Below are positions 35,650-45,968 of a DNA stretch of 64,000 nt, one piece after another. The stretch covers positions 1 to 64,000 of the forward strand of contig NZ_JAFEUV020000002.1 of NCBI RefSeq assembly GCF_017355915.2, written 5' to 3'. Within the stretch, counting starts at the first letter, position 1, and each line of letters starts with the position of its first letter. Below the pieces are notes generated by a model. That model saw only the letters and a program-made list of their open reading frames with translations, searched no databases and was not told the origin of the DNA. Source of the DNA: Telluribacter roseus. GTDB taxonomy: Bacteria > Bacteroidota > Bacteroidia > Cytophagales > Spirosomataceae. A program made the translations under genes and the position numbers.

Positions 35650-36420
35650 TTATACGACGCTGGAAGTAAGCTTGGCACCCAAGTACTCGCGGTTGGTACG
35701 CGCTATGGTATCCAGAGATATCTCTTTAGGGCACTCCGCTGAGCAGGCACCGGTATTGCTGCAGGCACCAAAGCCTTCGGCATCCATCTGAGCTACCATT
35801 TTCTCAGCTCTGATCTTACGCTCAGCCTGTCCCTGTGGCAGTAAAGCCAGCTGCGAAATCTTAGCCGATACGAATAGCATAGCTGAGGAATTCTTACAAG
35901 CCGCTACACAGGCTCCACATCCGATACACGAAGCTGCCATGAAGGCATCATCGGCGTTTTCTTTGGCAACAGGAAGACTGTTGGCGTCACGGGCATTTCC
36001 CGTATTCACCGAAACGAAACCTCCCGATGCTATAATGCGGTCAAACGCGGAGCGATCAGTAACGAGGTCTTTAAGAACCGGGAAAGCAACCGCACGCCAG
36101 GGTTCAATCGCAATGGTATCACCGCTCTTGAACGTGCGCATGTGCAGCTGGCAGGTAGCTACCCCTTTAAGAGGGCCGTGGGGACGGCCATTTATATACA
36201 TTGAGCAACTTCCACAGATACCTTCGCGACAATCATGATCAAAGGCAATGGGCTCTTTTCCTTCGTGAACGAGGCGTTCGTTGAGTACATCAAGCATTTC
36301 AAGGAACGACATATCCGGTGAAACGTCACTTACTTCGTATGTTTCAAATCCACCTTCTGTACTATTATTTTTTTGTCTCCATACATTCAGAGTCAGATGC
36401 ATGTTAGCATTAGCGTCCAT
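35650..36420 (-). CDS. sdhB: Succinate dehydrogenase/fumarate reductase iron-sulfur subunit
   Basis: 256 residues. The [2Fe-2S] motif CREGICGSC ... C, the [4Fe-4S] motif [11 protein letters not shown] and the [3Fe-4S]/[4Fe-4S] motif [12 protein letters not shown] are complete. It transfers electrons from the flavoprotein to quinone at the inner membrane. Its ATG overlaps the end of the glycosyltransferase gene by 11 bases, so its translation appears coupled to that gene and not to sdhA, an unusual arrangement. Confidence 0.96.
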   Translation of the reverse strand: MDANANMHLTLNVWRQKNNSTEGGFETYEVSDVSPDMSFLEMLDVLNERLVHEGKEPIAFDHDCREGICGSCSMYINGRPHGPLKGVATCQLHMRTFKSGDTIAIEPWRAVAFPVLKDLVTDRSAFDRIIASGGFVSVNTGNARDANSLPVAKENADDAFMAASCIGCGACVAACKNSSAMLFVSAKISQLALLPQGQAERKIRAEKMVAQMDAEGFGACSNTGACSAECPKEISLDTIARTNREYLGAKLTSSVV

Positions 36421-38032
36421 AAGCTATTTTTTTACTGTCAGTTTGATTTTTCTTGTATACTAAAAATTGACTGTCGTATCTGAGGTACCCTCTCCCGTAG
36501 ATAGACAGGTTTTCGATAGTGGGTTTACGGTCGTACGATCTGACCAGTGTGTAAGTATGCGCAAATTGATCTGAATGTTCTTGTTTACTGGTCCTGAGTT
36601 CGCCAGGACGAACAACCACCCAATCAGGCTGGATGTGGTTGATTATTTCAATATAGGACTCAGATCCGAGGGTTTTACGTGCATTGATGATGGTCTTGTT
36701 GCCCAGGCCGGGGTAGTCATACATAGTAAGCCCGGAGTAGTACCCAATGTAGCCCAGCGGTTCCAGAAAAACGGTTTCGTTGTTGCTTTCGGCTTCTTCT
36801 TTCAGATAGAGGCCTATTTCTTTCCGGAGTCCGTTCTCTATGAGCTGCTGCTGCATCTTCATCTGCGAAAGGCCACCTGTATATACCCACACCTGCACGA
36901 TTACCGCCAGGCCCACCATAGCTGCCGGCGCCCATTTGCGCACCTGAACAGTAGCAGCACTGGATGTGGCGATCTGGGTAAGTACACTACCGAAGGCAAT
37001 CATGCACAAGATAGTTACAGCCGGGATATACCAGGGATATATAAATGGCGAAAATACAATCAGATATGAAGCTATGCAAAAGGCCGCAAACGAGAGGAAG
37101 CGGGCATTGGCATTGACCTTAGGCACCGCCCATAGGAAAACTACCACGTAGCATAGCCACTTCAGTACAAACATAAGTACATCAGGCCAGCCACCTGTCT
37201 GGTAGTAGGTGGGGGCAAAAATCCATATGAAAGGACCGTCACCCGAAACCATCCCGGTAAAGATGTACTGGGCATAGTTAAGGCCGCGATCTATTATATT
37301 ACTAAAGGTAAGTGAACCCTTGGCCAGAACAGTATTAGGGATAGGATTGCCGTAGTAAGCCCAGGCAAAGATCACCCAGGGTATATAACAGATGACTCCG
37401 ATAACACCAGCTCTGAAAAATGTAGTGATATAAGGCAAAGACCGGTTCCGGAACAGGAGGTACCCTACGAGAATAGACCCGATGTGTATAAAGGCATCAG
37501 GACGGCTCCACATCAGGAAGGCCCAGATCAGGCCTATACGTACCGGGTTGAGCTTTTCATCACTGAGCAACTCCCGCACGAATAAGCTAACTCCGAGTAG
37601 CATAAAGGCGGTTTCCATACCATTGATGCTGAAGTCCATGCTCTTTTCGTCAAAGACGAACATGATGGTAATCAGAAATGCCAGCCAGACAGGAGCCTTC
37701 AGCTTGTCAACGAACAGGCTGAACAAGATTTTGGCAGTAAAACCTATCAGAATAACATTAACAATACGGAAAAGCCAGATAACTGCCTCGTCGTTCCAGG
37801 TGATATAGTACAACAAAGCGGGGATTAAAGTCCCCAGTGGGGAAGTAAAAGAGTGGATTCTTTCACCCAGGTTATAAGTAAAGCCGACCCCCTCTGCCAG
37901 ATTTTTTGAAGCCCTAAAAGTAATGTACCAATCTTCCCAACGGTGATCGGTGTAAATGGCAAAAAGCAGAGCAGAGGCCATACCGAGGCCTAATGCTATC
38001 CAGGAAATGGTTCTGTAAATGGACGGCGACAT
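36410..38032 (-). CDS. GT-C-type membrane glycosyltransferase-like protein
   Basis: 540 residues with about ten or eleven membrane helices and a soluble C-terminal domain (about 400-540). The first loop, [18 protein letters not shown] followed by [18 protein letters not shown], is the pattern of GT-C enzymes of the AftB/ArnT/PMT type that use polyprenyl-phosphate sugars; the acidic residues there are the presumed catalytic base. The gene sits between sdhA and sdhB and overlaps sdhB by 11 bases. Nothing about the family explains that location. Donor and acceptor are unknown. Confidence 0.8.
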   Translation of the reverse strand: MSPSIYRTISWIALGLGMASALLFAIYTDHRWEDWYITFRASKNLAEGVGFTYNLGERIHSFTSPLGTLIPALLYYITWNDEAVIWLFRIVNVILIGFTAKILFSLFVDKLKAPVWLAFLITIMFVFDEKSMDFSINGMETAFMLLGVSLFVRELLSDEKLNPVRIGLIWAFLMWSRPDAFIHIGSILVGYLLFRNRSLPYITTFFRAGVIGVICYIPWVIFAWAYYGNPIPNTVLAKGSLTFSNIIDRGLNYAQYIFTGMVSGDGPFIWIFAPTYYQTGGWPDVLMFVLKWLCYVVVFLWAVPKVNANARFLSFAAFCIASYLIVFSPFIYPWYIPAVTILCMIAFGSVLTQIATSSAATVQVRKWAPAAMVGLAVIVQVWVYTGGLSQMKMQQQLIENGLRKEIGLYLKEEAESNNETVFLEPLGYIGYYSGLTMYDYPGLGNKTIINARKTLGSESYIEIINHIQPDWVVVRPGELRTSKQEHSDQFAHTYTLVRSYDRKPTIENLSIYGRGYLRYDSQFLVYKKNQTDSKKIAYGR

Positions 38033-38075
38033 ACTTATAAAATTAAAGTTAGTGTTGTACTTTACCTATAAATAT

Positions 38076-38114
38076 GGGGAGTAAGTCTTTTAGGAACTGT
38101 GGGACTTACTCCCC
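38076..38114. promoter_or_regulatory. 12-bp inverted repeat in the sdhA - glycosyltransferase gap
   Basis: GGGGAGTAAGTC and GACTTACTCCCC, 15 bases apart, in the 114-bp gap after the sdhA stop. On the minus strand no T-run follows (ATATTTATAGG). It may partly terminate or stabilise the sdhCA message, or protect its 3' end, upstream of the glycosyltransferase-sdhB part. Confidence 0.5.
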
Positions 38115-38146
38115 GGCTATCGCTGCTAGAAAAAGCTATGCCAGCA

Positions 38147-40135
38147 CTACTTGTAGCTCCGCTGTGCGATCTTGATATTTTCGTATACCAGATCCTCTTT
38201 GTGGAGCTCCCACTGGCTTTCGCCCAGGTACTGCCATGCAGCTACGTACATGTAGTTTTCGTCATCGCGCAGAGCTTCTCCGTCCTCAGTCTGGAACTCT
38301 TCCCGGAAGTGGCCCCCGCAGGACTCATTACGGTTGAGCGCATCAAGACACATCAGCTCGCCCAGCTCAATAAAGTCAGCCACACGGCCTGCTCTATCCA
38401 GCTCAGGGTTGAGTTCATTGGCGGTACCTACTACGCGCAGGTCGCTCCAGAACTCCTTACGCAGCGCTCTGATCTCCTGAATGGCCTCTTTCAGACCCTC
38501 AGCGTTACGAGCCATACCGCACTTATCCCACATGATCTTACCCAGACGGCGGTGGAACTGCTCAGGAGATGTTTTACCGTTGATCGAAAGAAGCTTCTCG
38601 ATACGCTCCTTTACTTCCTGCTCAGTTCTTACGAAAGCCTCGTGGTTAGTAGAGATATCGCCCGAGCGAATCTCGTTGGCCAGGTAAGCTCCAATAGTAT
38701 AGGGGATTACAAAGTATCCGTCAGCAAGTCCCTGCATAAGGGCCGAAGCTCCCAGACGGTTAGCACCGTGATCTGAGAAGTTAGCCTCACCCAGTGCGTA
38801 CAGACCAGGTACAGTAGTCATGAGGTTGTAGTCAACCCAGATACCACCCATGGTATAGTGCACGGCCGGATAGATACGCATTGGTACTTCGTACGGATCC
38901 TCGCCGGTAATCTGCTTGTACATGTCAAACAGGTTACCGTACTTCTCCTTCACAACCGCCTTACCCATCTGAATGATCTGCTCAGGAGTAGCGTTGAAAA
39001 GGTTGTTTTTATTGGCTTCTGCTCTACCATAACGCTCAATAGCGGATGTGTAGTCCAGATAAACGGCCATTTTGGAAGGGCCTACTCCGTAACCAGCATC
39101 ACAACGCTCTTTGGCCGCCCGTGAGGCGATATCGCGTGGTACCAGGTTTCCGAAGGCAGGGTAACGGCGCTCCAGGTAGTAGTCGCGCTCATCCTCAGGT
39201 ATAGCGTTAGGGTTCCGGTTGTCGTTCTGCTTCTTGGGTACCCAGATACGTCCGTCGTTACGCAGCGACTCCGACATCAGAGTCAGCTTGGACTGGTGCT
39301 CACCCGACACCGGAATACAGGTAGGGTGAATCTGAGTAAAGCAAGGGTTACCGAAGAACGCTCCACGCTTGTGAGCTTTCCAGGCAGCCGTTGCGTTGCT
39401 ACCCATGGCGTTGGTAGAGAGGTAGAATACGTTGCCGTATCCACCCGAGCAGATCAGGACGGCGTGTCCGGCGTGGCGCTCGAGCTCACCTGTCACCATG
39501 TTGCGGGCAATGATACCACGGCATTTTCCATCTATCATTACGATGTCCAGCATCTCGTGGCGGCTGTACATCTTGACAGCACCGATCCCTACCTGACGCT
39601 CCAGAGCGGAGTAGGCACCTAATAGTAGCTGCTGGCCCGTCTGACCGGCGGCATAGAATGTACGCTGTACCTGCACACCACCAAAAGAGCGGTTGGACAG
39701 GAGTCCGCCGTACTCACGGGCAAAAGGTACTCCCTGCGCTACGCACTGGTCAATGATGCTGCCCGATACTTCGGCCAGGCGGTATACATTGGATTCGCGT
39801 GAGCGGTAGTCGCCCCCTTTTACTGTATCATAAAACAGACGGTACACCGAGTCACCGTCGTTCTGGTAGTTTTTAGCGGCATTGATACCTCCCTGAGCGG
39901 CAATAGAGTGAGCCCGGCGTGGAGAGTCCTGAAAACAGAATGCTTTTACTTTATAGCCAAGCTCAGCCAGAGTGGCGGCAGCGGAAGCTCCTGCCAGTCC
40001 GGTACCTACTACTATTATCTCGAGCCTGCGCTTATTGGCAGGGTTAACTAGCGGCACTGAAGAACGATATCTGTTCCACTTCTCTTCAAGTGGTCCAGCG
40101 GGTATTTTGGCATCCAAAAGCGGTGAAGTTGCCAT
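38147..40135 (-). CDS. sdhA: Succinate dehydrogenase/fumarate reductase flavoprotein subunit
   Basis: 662 residues, FAD-binding. The dinucleotide fold [19 protein letters not shown], the FAD-linking region [18 protein letters not shown] and the active-site segment ([27 protein letters not shown]-type block, with catalytic Arg/His nearby) are present. The length agrees with the Bacteroidota/epsilon type that works with a single cytochrome b subunit. It catalyses succinate-fumarate interconversion. 38 bp separate it from sdhC. Confidence 0.97.
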   Translation of the reverse strand: MATSPLLDAKIPAGPLEEKWNRYRSSVPLVNPANKRRLEIIVVGTGLAGASAAATLAELGYKVKAFCFQDSPRRAHSIAAQGGINAAKNYQNDGDSVYRLFYDTVKGGDYRSRESNVYRLAEVSGSIIDQCVAQGVPFAREYGGLLSNRSFGGVQVQRTFYAAGQTGQQLLLGAYSALERQVGIGAVKMYSRHEMLDIVMIDGKCRGIIARNMVTGELERHAGHAVLICSGGYGNVFYLSTNAMGSNATAAWKAHKRGAFFGNPCFTQIHPTCIPVSGEHQSKLTLMSESLRNDGRIWVPKKQNDNRNPNAIPEDERDYYLERRYPAFGNLVPRDIASRAAKERCDAGYGVGPSKMAVYLDYTSAIERYGRAEANKNNLFNATPEQIIQMGKAVVKEKYGNLFDMYKQITGEDPYEVPMRIYPAVHYTMGGIWVDYNLMTTVPGLYALGEANFSDHGANRLGASALMQGLADGYFVIPYTIGAYLANEIRSGDISTNHEAFVRTEQEVKERIEKLLSINGKTSPEQFHRRLGKIMWDKCGMARNAEGLKEAIQEIRALRKEFWSDLRVVGTANELNPELDRAGRVADFIELGELMCLDALNRNESCGGHFREEFQTEDGEALRDDENYMYVAAWQYLGESQWELHKEDLVYENIKIAQRSYK

Positions 40136-40173
40136 ATATAATCTGTTTAATTAACTGATTGTGAATTAAAACA

Positions 40174-40965
40174 TTACATTACGTTCCGGATGAATATGTA
40201 CACAGGCATAGCTGCAAATACTACCGGAATAATAATTCCAAATATCCAGAAGCCAATACCCTGAATCAGAGGCGTGTACTTTGGATGGTTAAGACCTACG
40301 GTCTGGAAGGCACTCCAGAAACCGTGGGCAAGGTGGTAAGCCAGTGCTGCTACTCCCAGCAGGTAGAACAGTACCACCAGCGGGTTAGAGAAAGTGGCAT
40401 CTACGCGGGAGTAGAGGTCTTTTACGATGACCGTTTTGGTAGTACCATCCTCACTGAGGCTTTGCTCCATCTTGGTACTGAGTCGGTAGTCTTCGGGCAT
40501 TACCTCGGTATTCAGAAGCCGGCCTTCGGTCAGATCTACGTTGTACCTTTTGAAAGGAACTTCGCCAAAGTTGTAGGAGTACCAGAAATTGCCCATGTGC
40601 ACGACGATGAACAGAAAGAGCACGCTTCCGAGAATAGCCATGTTACGGCTGGCCCAGCTACTTTGGTTGTCAAACCGCTTGTAGCCGACTCTACCGCGAG
40701 CTTTACGATTCACGTAAGCCAGGTAAATGCCATCGATGGCGTGCAGCAAGATCATAGCGTACAGACCCCACGAGATGGTCTTGATAAATGGGTTTGTAGT
40801 CATGAATACTGTATAGGAATTGAATGCCAATCCCTCATCTGACTTAAACACCTGTAGATTTCCGACCAGATGGACGATCAGGAAAACAGAAAGAAAAAGG
40901 CCTGTAAGGGCCATAACGAGCTTCTTTCCAATAGAACTCGATAACGTTTGTGTTAGCCACGACAT
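40174..40965 (-). CDS. sdhC: Succinate dehydrogenase cytochrome b subunit
   Basis: About 263 residues from the ATG at 40965 (an in-frame TTG three codons upstream is less likely). Five membrane helices with conserved haem-ligand histidines (IVHLVGNLQVF, LLHAIDGIYLAY, VVHMGNFWY, YHLAHGFWSAFQTVG) define the single-polypeptide, di-haem b-type anchor of B. subtilis/Wolinella-like complexes. It is the first gene of the sdh operon. Confidence 0.93.
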   Translation of the reverse strand: MSWLTQTLSSSIGKKLVMALTGLFLSVFLIVHLVGNLQVFKSDEGLAFNSYTVFMTTNPFIKTISWGLYAMILLHAIDGIYLAYVNRKARGRVGYKRFDNQSSWASRNMAILGSVLFLFIVVHMGNFWYSYNFGEVPFKRYNVDLTEGRLLNTEVMPEDYRLSTKMEQSLSEDGTTKTVIVKDLYSRVDATFSNPLVVLFYLLGVAALAYHLAHGFWSAFQTVGLNHPKYTPLIQGIGFWIFGIIIPVVFAAMPVYIFIRNVM

Positions 40966-41016
40966 AGCAAACAACTAGGTTTATTTAGTGCGAAAAATGG
41001 TAGAATTATAACCTTT

Positions 41017-41047
41017 CAAAGGTACGCGACAAACGAATCCGATACAA
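41017..41047 (-). promoter_or_regulatory. Promoter of the sdh operon (TTG-N20-TACCTTTG)
   Basis: On the minus strand the -7 box TACCTTTG (41024-41017) and a TTG at 41047-41045, 20 bases upstream, fit the Bacteroidota consensus. The leader is about 45 bases to the sdhC ATG. Confidence 0.65.
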
Positions 41048-41275
41048 TAAATACCGTTCAAATTTGCTCAATTAGTGTTTATTTATAATAGTTTTAAGGA
41101 TTGCTCAGTCTAACAGTTTGTATAAAATGATTGTTTGGTTTGTACACAATCAAGAATGGAGAGAGCCGGGAATGGTGCAGACTTACTTTTAGCTTTTGAA
41201 AACACATATATTTTACCTTATTTTTCGTTCAAGGTATATCCATAAAAACCTGTTACAAGCATTAATTCCTAATAT

Positions 41276-44170
41276 ATGCGCCAATCACTACAGTGTATAT
41301 TCCTTTTCCTTTTACTTGCTGTATTTGCTCACGACGCCGCGGCTACCCACGTTCGGGCGGGTGAGATTACGGCTCGGAGGATCTCTTCCAACTCCCTTAC
41401 CTACGAAATTACCCTGACTGCCTACTTTGATATGCAGAACGGTAGGCCTGCGGCTGATGCTCAGGTAGATGTAACCTTTTATGTGGGGGATGGAGGACAA
41501 CCTATAGTAGTGCCGCGTAAGCTGCCTATTGTGGATATTGGTAATAATACGACCCGTAACGAATATACCTTTGTTTATACGTTTCCGGCACCGGGCCGCT
41601 TCGTTATTTCTACGGCACTACAAAACCGGAACAATAACGTACTAAACATATCGCCGCCACCTACTCAGGAGATTGATTTCTTTATTCGTTCTACCCTGGT
41701 TATTAACGCATCACTGGGGCTCAATCGTACACCCGTACTGCTGAATCCGCCGATTGATCTGGCGGCCGTTGGACAGCGTTACATCCACAACCCCGGAGCT
41801 TTCGATGCTGATGGCGATAGTCTGTCTTACCGCCTGGTGACGCCTCAGCGTAGCGCTGCTGCCGGCCGTGGACGCGACGTACAGTACGTTGATCCTAACC
41901 GGGTACAGCCCGAAGGCCCTACCGAAAACGGTACTTTCCCTTCTACCTTCAGTATCAACGCCATTACGGGAGACCTGATCTGGGATGCCCCCTCCATACC
42001 GGGCTACTACAACGTAGCTTTTGTGGTGGAGGAATGGCGCAACGGGGTCAAGATCGGTGAGATAGTCCGCGAGATGCAGATCATTGTGATTGAGGTACGT
42101 AACGACCGGCCGCGACTCGACTCCATACCAGATATATGCGTAGAAGCAGGTATGATGATCAGGCAATCTATCACCGCCAGGGACAAGAACGGAGACCGCT
42201 TAACGCTTACCTCCATCAGTGGGGTATATCAGAACACGCTGGTACCCGCACAGAATGCAACCTTTACAGTAGGTCAGCAGAATGCCCTGGGGCAGGTAAG
42301 CGGACTGTTTAACTGGCAGACGGGCTGTAACCATATCCGACTGGAACCCTACGATGTACTATTCAAAGTAGAGGATAATGCCGGCCCCAACTTCCCCAAC
42401 CCGTCGCTGTTCAGGAAGCTGGTAGATATCATCAACGTCAAGATACGGGTATATGGCCCCAAGCCACAGAACCTGCGAGCAGAGCCGGCGACAGATCCGT
42501 CGGGGCAGGCTTTCCGGATCACGTGGAGCTCGTACCAGTGCCAGATACCGGGTGCTCAGATCGTGGTGTATCGTCGGGAGGGTTGTACCAACTACGAAGC
42601 CGACCTGTGTCAGCCGGGCTTGCCGGTAGGGCTTGGGTACCAGGAAGTAGGCCGCGTAGCCGTGGGTGAAACCTCCTTTGTGGATAATAACGGCGGTCAG
42701 GGACTACGGCGGGGTGTCAACTACAGCTACCGCATCGTAGTAGAGTTCCCACGTCCGGGCGCTCTGCCTACCGAGCCTAACCGTCTGAACGGTGGTGGTA
42801 CCAGCTTGCCTTCATCGGAGTTCTGTCTGGACCTGCCTCAGATGATGCCGGTTATTACCAACGTAACTGTAGACTCAACCAGCCAGACCCGCGGTCAGAT
42901 CACCGTACGCTGGACTCGTCCTTTGGGAGTGGCGCCAGGTGCCGGTGATGGGCCTTCGCAGTACCGCCTGTTCCGGGCTACGGGCCTTAACGGTACCGAC
43001 TTTACCCAGATTGCTACCATCAACACGAATCTGCAGCCAGGCGTAGCCGATACCCTATTTGTAGACAGAGGCCTGAACACTACCGCGAATGCGTATCGCT
43101 ACCGCATCGACTACTACTTTACCAGCAACGGAAGTCTGGTAAAATTTGATGAAACCGAACCGGCCAGCAGCGTGCGACTGGAGCAGGAGGGAGGAGCCTC
43201 GCGTCAGGTACGTCTGGTATGGACGGCCAATGTACCCTGGGATAACAGCAATCAGCGCCACCGGGTATACCGCGAGAGCCGCACGCAGCGGGGCGTATTC
43301 AACCAGATCGCTGAGGTACAGGTACAGGGGCCGGAGACATTCACTTACACCGACGACGGTACCGATCGCTTCGCTGCCGACGGTACTCAGTCCATCACCT
43401 TATCCGCCGACTCCACCTACTGTTACCGGGTGGAGACGGTAGGCTCGTACAACAGTGCCCGCATCAGGCCTTCGCTGTTGTACAACTTTTCACAGATTAT
43501 CTGTGTAACCCCGATCGATACGATCCGGCCGTGTCCGCCGGTACTGTCGCTGGATACACTGGACTGCGCTACACTGACGGCGGATGCCTTCTGTAACCAG
43601 ACCACCTTTACCAACAATCTGTCGTGGACATATCCGGCTCAGAATGCCGTGGGTGGAGAGTGTGATCCTAACATAGTAGAGTACAAGATTTACTATGCGC
43701 GTTTTGATGGTGAAGAGCCTAAGTACCTGGCTTCGGTACTGCCTCCTCCAACGCCACCGGCCATGACCTATGCTCATACCGACCTCAGTTCGTTTGCCGG
43801 CTGCTACTACGTGACCGCCGTAAACCGGTACGGTAACGAGAGTGCGCCCAGCAACATCGTATGTAAGGATAACTGTCCGCAGTTTTCGCTGCCTAACGTA
43901 TTCACGCCTAACAACGACGGCAAGAACGATACCTTCAAGCCGCTCAGCTGTCCGAGCTTTGTGGAGACGGTGGAATTCAGGGTATTTAACCGCTGGGGTA
44001 CCAAGGTATTCGAAACCACGGACGTAGGTATCAACTGGAACGGTAAAAACAACGCCGGACAGGATCTGCCTTCGGGCCAGTACTACTACGAGGCTTCGGT
44101 ACGCTTCCAGTCGGTACGCCCTAATAGCGAGCCGCTGATCCTGAAAGGGTGGGTACAACTGCTGCGCTAA
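41276..44170 (+). CDS. Secreted multidomain protein with CHU_C type IX sorting domain
   Basis: 964 residues. A signal peptide (FLLLAVFAHDAAA) is followed by a cadherin/Ig-like region (about 20-280; FDADGDSLSYRLV, ITGDLIWDAP) and fibronectin-III-like domains (about 390-850). The C-terminal CHU_C domain (about 875-964: LPNVFTPNNDGKNDTFKP, VFNRWGTKVFETT, NWNGKNNAGQDLPSGQYYY) sends it to the type IX system. Many Asn/Thr-rich beta strands suggest an adhesin or surface scaffold. The substrate or partner is unknown. Its stop codon overlaps the start of the next gene (TAATG). Confidence 0.9.
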   Translation: MRQSLQCIFLFLLLAVFAHDAAATHVRAGEITARRISSNSLTYEITLTAYFDMQNGRPAADAQVDVTFYVGDGGQPIVVPRKLPIVDIGNNTTRNEYTFVYTFPAPGRFVISTALQNRNNNVLNISPPPTQEIDFFIRSTLVINASLGLNRTPVLLNPPIDLAAVGQRYIHNPGAFDADGDSLSYRLVTPQRSAAAGRGRDVQYVDPNRVQPEGPTENGTFPSTFSINAITGDLIWDAPSIPGYYNVAFVVEEWRNGVKIGEIVREMQIIVIEVRNDRPRLDSIPDICVEAGMMIRQSITARDKNGDRLTLTSISGVYQNTLVPAQNATFTVGQQNALGQVSGLFNWQTGCNHIRLEPYDVLFKVEDNAGPNFPNPSLFRKLVDIINVKIRVYGPKPQNLRAEPATDPSGQAFRITWSSYQCQIPGAQIVVYRREGCTNYEADLCQPGLPVGLGYQEVGRVAVGETSFVDNNGGQGLRRGVNYSYRIVVEFPRPGALPTEPNRLNGGGTSLPSSEFCLDLPQMMPVITNVTVDSTSQTRGQITVRWTRPLGVAPGAGDGPSQYRLFRATGLNGTDFTQIATINTNLQPGVADTLFVDRGLNTTANAYRYRIDYYFTSNGSLVKFDETEPASSVRLEQEGGASRQVRLVWTANVPWDNSNQRHRVYRESRTQRGVFNQIAEVQVQGPETFTYTDDGTDRFAADGTQSITLSADSTYCYRVETVGSYNSARIRPSLLYNFSQIICVTPIDTIRPCPPVLSLDTLDCATLTADAFCNQTTFTNNLSWTYPAQNAVGGECDPNIVEYKIYYARFDGEEPKYLASVLPPPTPPAMTYAHTDLSSFAGCYYVTAVNRYGNESAPSNIVCKDNCPQFSLPNVFTPNNDGKNDTFKPLSCPSFVETVEFRVFNRWGTKVFETTDVGINWNGKNNAGQDLPSGQYYYEASVRFQSVRPNSEPLILKGWVQLLR

Positions 44171-44559
44171 TGAATATTGTATTCTTTGACGGGGTGTGCA
44201 ATCTGTGCAACGGAGCAGTCAACTTCCTGATCGACCATGACGCAAAGCAGCGGCTACGATTTGCCTCCCTGCAATCAGAAGCAGGGCAGGCCGTACTGCA
44301 GAAGTACGGCCTGCCCCAGCACCAATACGAGAGTTTTCTGCTCCTCAAAGGCGACCGGCTGTACCAGAAGTCCGACGCGGCGCTGGAGGTAGCGCGCCTG
44401 CTGGGCGGGATGTGGACTGGCTTCTATGTATTCAAGCTGGTGCCCCGCTTCCTAAGAGACGCCGTGTATAGCTGGGTGGCCCGTAACCGCTATCGGTGGT
44501 TTGGTAAAAATAGCTCGTGCCGTATGCCTACACCCGAACTTCGGGGGCGGTTCGTCTGA
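44170..44559 (+). CDS. DCC family (DUF393) thiol-disulfide oxidoreductase-like protein
   Basis: 129 residues. The N-terminus VFFDGVCNLCNGAVNFLIDHD is the DUF393/DCC signature with a CxxC pair. The start ATG overlaps the stop of the large CHU_C protein by one base (TAATG), so the two are probably coupled. Members are predicted redox proteins of the thioredoxin fold; the substrate is unknown. Confidence 0.88.
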   Translation: MNIVFFDGVCNLCNGAVNFLIDHDAKQRLRFASLQSEAGQAVLQKYGLPQHQYESFLLLKGDRLYQKSDAALEVARLLGGMWTGFYVFKLVPRFLRDAVYSWVARNRYRWFGKNSSCRMPTPELRGRFV

Positions 44560-44661
44560 GCCATTTCCTACTTTGACCAGTAATCCTTTATTTTGTAGCC
44601 CGGTTTAGTAGAGCCGGGCTATTTTGTTGAAAGCAATCTGTTTAACTATTGATAGAAATCT

Positions 44662-45540
44662 ATGAAAAAGGCGTACGTATTTCCGGGTCAGGGATCACAG
44701 TTTAAAGGTATGGGAGCTGACCTGTACCAGTCGTCTGAGCAGGCAAAGGCTCTGTTTGATCAGGCCAACCAGATCCTGGGCTTCGAGATTACCAAAACCA
44801 TGTTTGAAGGAACGGACGAGGAGCTCAAGCAGACCAACGTAACCCAACCGGCCATATTTATTCACTCGGTAGCACTAGCCATGGTAGCACCTGACTTTGC
44901 ACCTGATATGGTAGCAGGCCATTCGCTGGGTGAGTTTTCGGCGCTGGTAGCGGCCGGAGGACTTTCTTTTGAAGATGGACTCCGCCTGGTAGCGCAGCGT
45001 GCCGATGCTATGCAGAAGGCCTGTGAGGTACGTCCCTCTACGATGGCGGCTATCCTCGGCCTTGATGATAAAACCATTGAAGATATCTGTGCCTCCATCG
45101 AAGGCGAAGTAGTGGTACCTGCCAACTACAACTGCCCCGGCCAGGTAGTCATATCGGGTACGGTAGAAGGAGTAAACCTGGCGTGCGAGAAGCTCAAAGC
45201 CGCCGGAGCCAAGCGAGCCCTGCTGCTGCAGGTAGGTGGAGCCTTTCACTCGCCTCTGATGCAACCTGCGCGTGAGGAACTGGCTCAGGCGATCGAGAAT
45301 ACTACCTTCAGCTCGCCCCGCTGCCCCATCTATCAAAACGTCAACGCTATGCCTTCTACCGATGTAAATGCCATTAAGGCTAATCTGATTGCTCAGCTGA
45401 CCGCTCCGGTACGCTGGACCCAATCGGTAGAGCAGATGGTGGCTGACGGCGCTACCGTATTTGTGGAATGTGGACCCGGTAAAGTACTGCAGGGACTAGT
45501 GAAAAAGATCGCCGGCGGAGTAGAAGTTGCAAGTATTTAA
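44662..45540 (+). CDS. fabD: Malonyl-CoA:ACP transacylase
   Basis: 292 residues. PGQGSQFKGMG at the start, the nucleophile Ser88 in GHSLGEF, QKACEVRPSTMAAILGL, the catalytic His in GGAFHSPLM and the FVECGPGKVL segment are all present. It loads malonate onto acyl carrier protein at the entry to fatty acid synthesis. The other fab genes of this window (fabF, acpP) lie 16 kb away. Confidence 0.97.
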   Translation: MKKAYVFPGQGSQFKGMGADLYQSSEQAKALFDQANQILGFEITKTMFEGTDEELKQTNVTQPAIFIHSVALAMVAPDFAPDMVAGHSLGEFSALVAAGGLSFEDGLRLVAQRADAMQKACEVRPSTMAAILGLDDKTIEDICASIEGEVVVPANYNCPGQVVISGTVEGVNLACEKLKAAGAKRALLLQVGGAFHSPLMQPAREELAQAIENTTFSSPRCPIYQNVNAMPSTDVNAIKANLIAQLTAPVRWTQSVEQMVADGATVFVECGPGKVLQGLVKKIAGGVEVASI

Positions 45541-45559
45541 ATTTTTTTTCGAGTAGGAC

Positions 45560-45590
45560 TTGACAGCAATTAATTTGAGCTGTACTTTTG
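45560..45590 (+). promoter_or_regulatory. Promoter of tRNA-Gln (TTG-N20-TACTTTTG)
   Basis: TTG of TTGACA (45560-45562), 20 bases, then TACTTTTG (45583-45590). Transcription should begin about ten bases before the tRNA. It is one of the clearest Bacteroidota-type promoters of the window. Confidence 0.75.
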
Positions 45591-45607
45591 CATCACAATT
45601 TCGGTTC

Positions 45608-45678
45608 TGGCCGATGGTGTAATGGTAACACAGGACATTTTGGTTGTCTTATTCAGGGTTCGAGTCCTTGTCGGCCAA
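45608..45678 (+). tRNA. tRNA-Gln (anticodon TTG)
   Basis: The acceptor stem TGGCCGA/TCGGCCA, the D-arm, the anticodon loop TTTTGGT with anticodon TTG and the T-arm GGTTCGAGTCC can all be folded. The CCA end is not fully encoded (A, then ACA). It stands alone between fabD and a receiver gene, with its own promoter and terminator. Confidence 0.93.
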
Positions 45679-45691
45679 CAGAACAAACAAG

Positions 45692-45725
45692 AAAATCCGC
45701 TTACAGCAATGTGAGCGGATTTTTG
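45692..45725 (+). terminator. Terminator of tRNA-Gln
   Basis: AAAATCCGCTTACA, GCAA, TGTGAGCGGATTTTT, a 14-bp stem with one G-T pair, followed by T. Confidence 0.88.
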
Positions 45726-45968
45726 CTTTTTCAGGCCTCCCCTTCGCTGTTCTTCACAGCTATTGATTTAGTGCTAGTTATTTTCTATCATTACATTAGG
45801 TTTAATAGTACTTATCTGATTATCCAGGTTTCCTGTCATACGTTTGCTGCTATGCTTTTGAGGTAGTGCGGCTGGATAATCGGTTCATACTAGCGAAATA
45901 CAGTAAGCGACTTCTGCTCATTGTACCTCCCTCTGATACATCTGTGACTCTGGTCCCTCCATTGATCT

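Noticed and set aside
38033-38075. Separate promoter for the glycosyltransferase-sdhB part
   Set aside because: TAACTTTA on the minus strand deviates from the -7 consensus in its last base and lacks a well-placed -33 TTG; not convincing.
45588-45866. 92-codon open frame over tRNA-Gln
   Set aside because: It includes the whole tRNA and its terminator and has no domain pattern.
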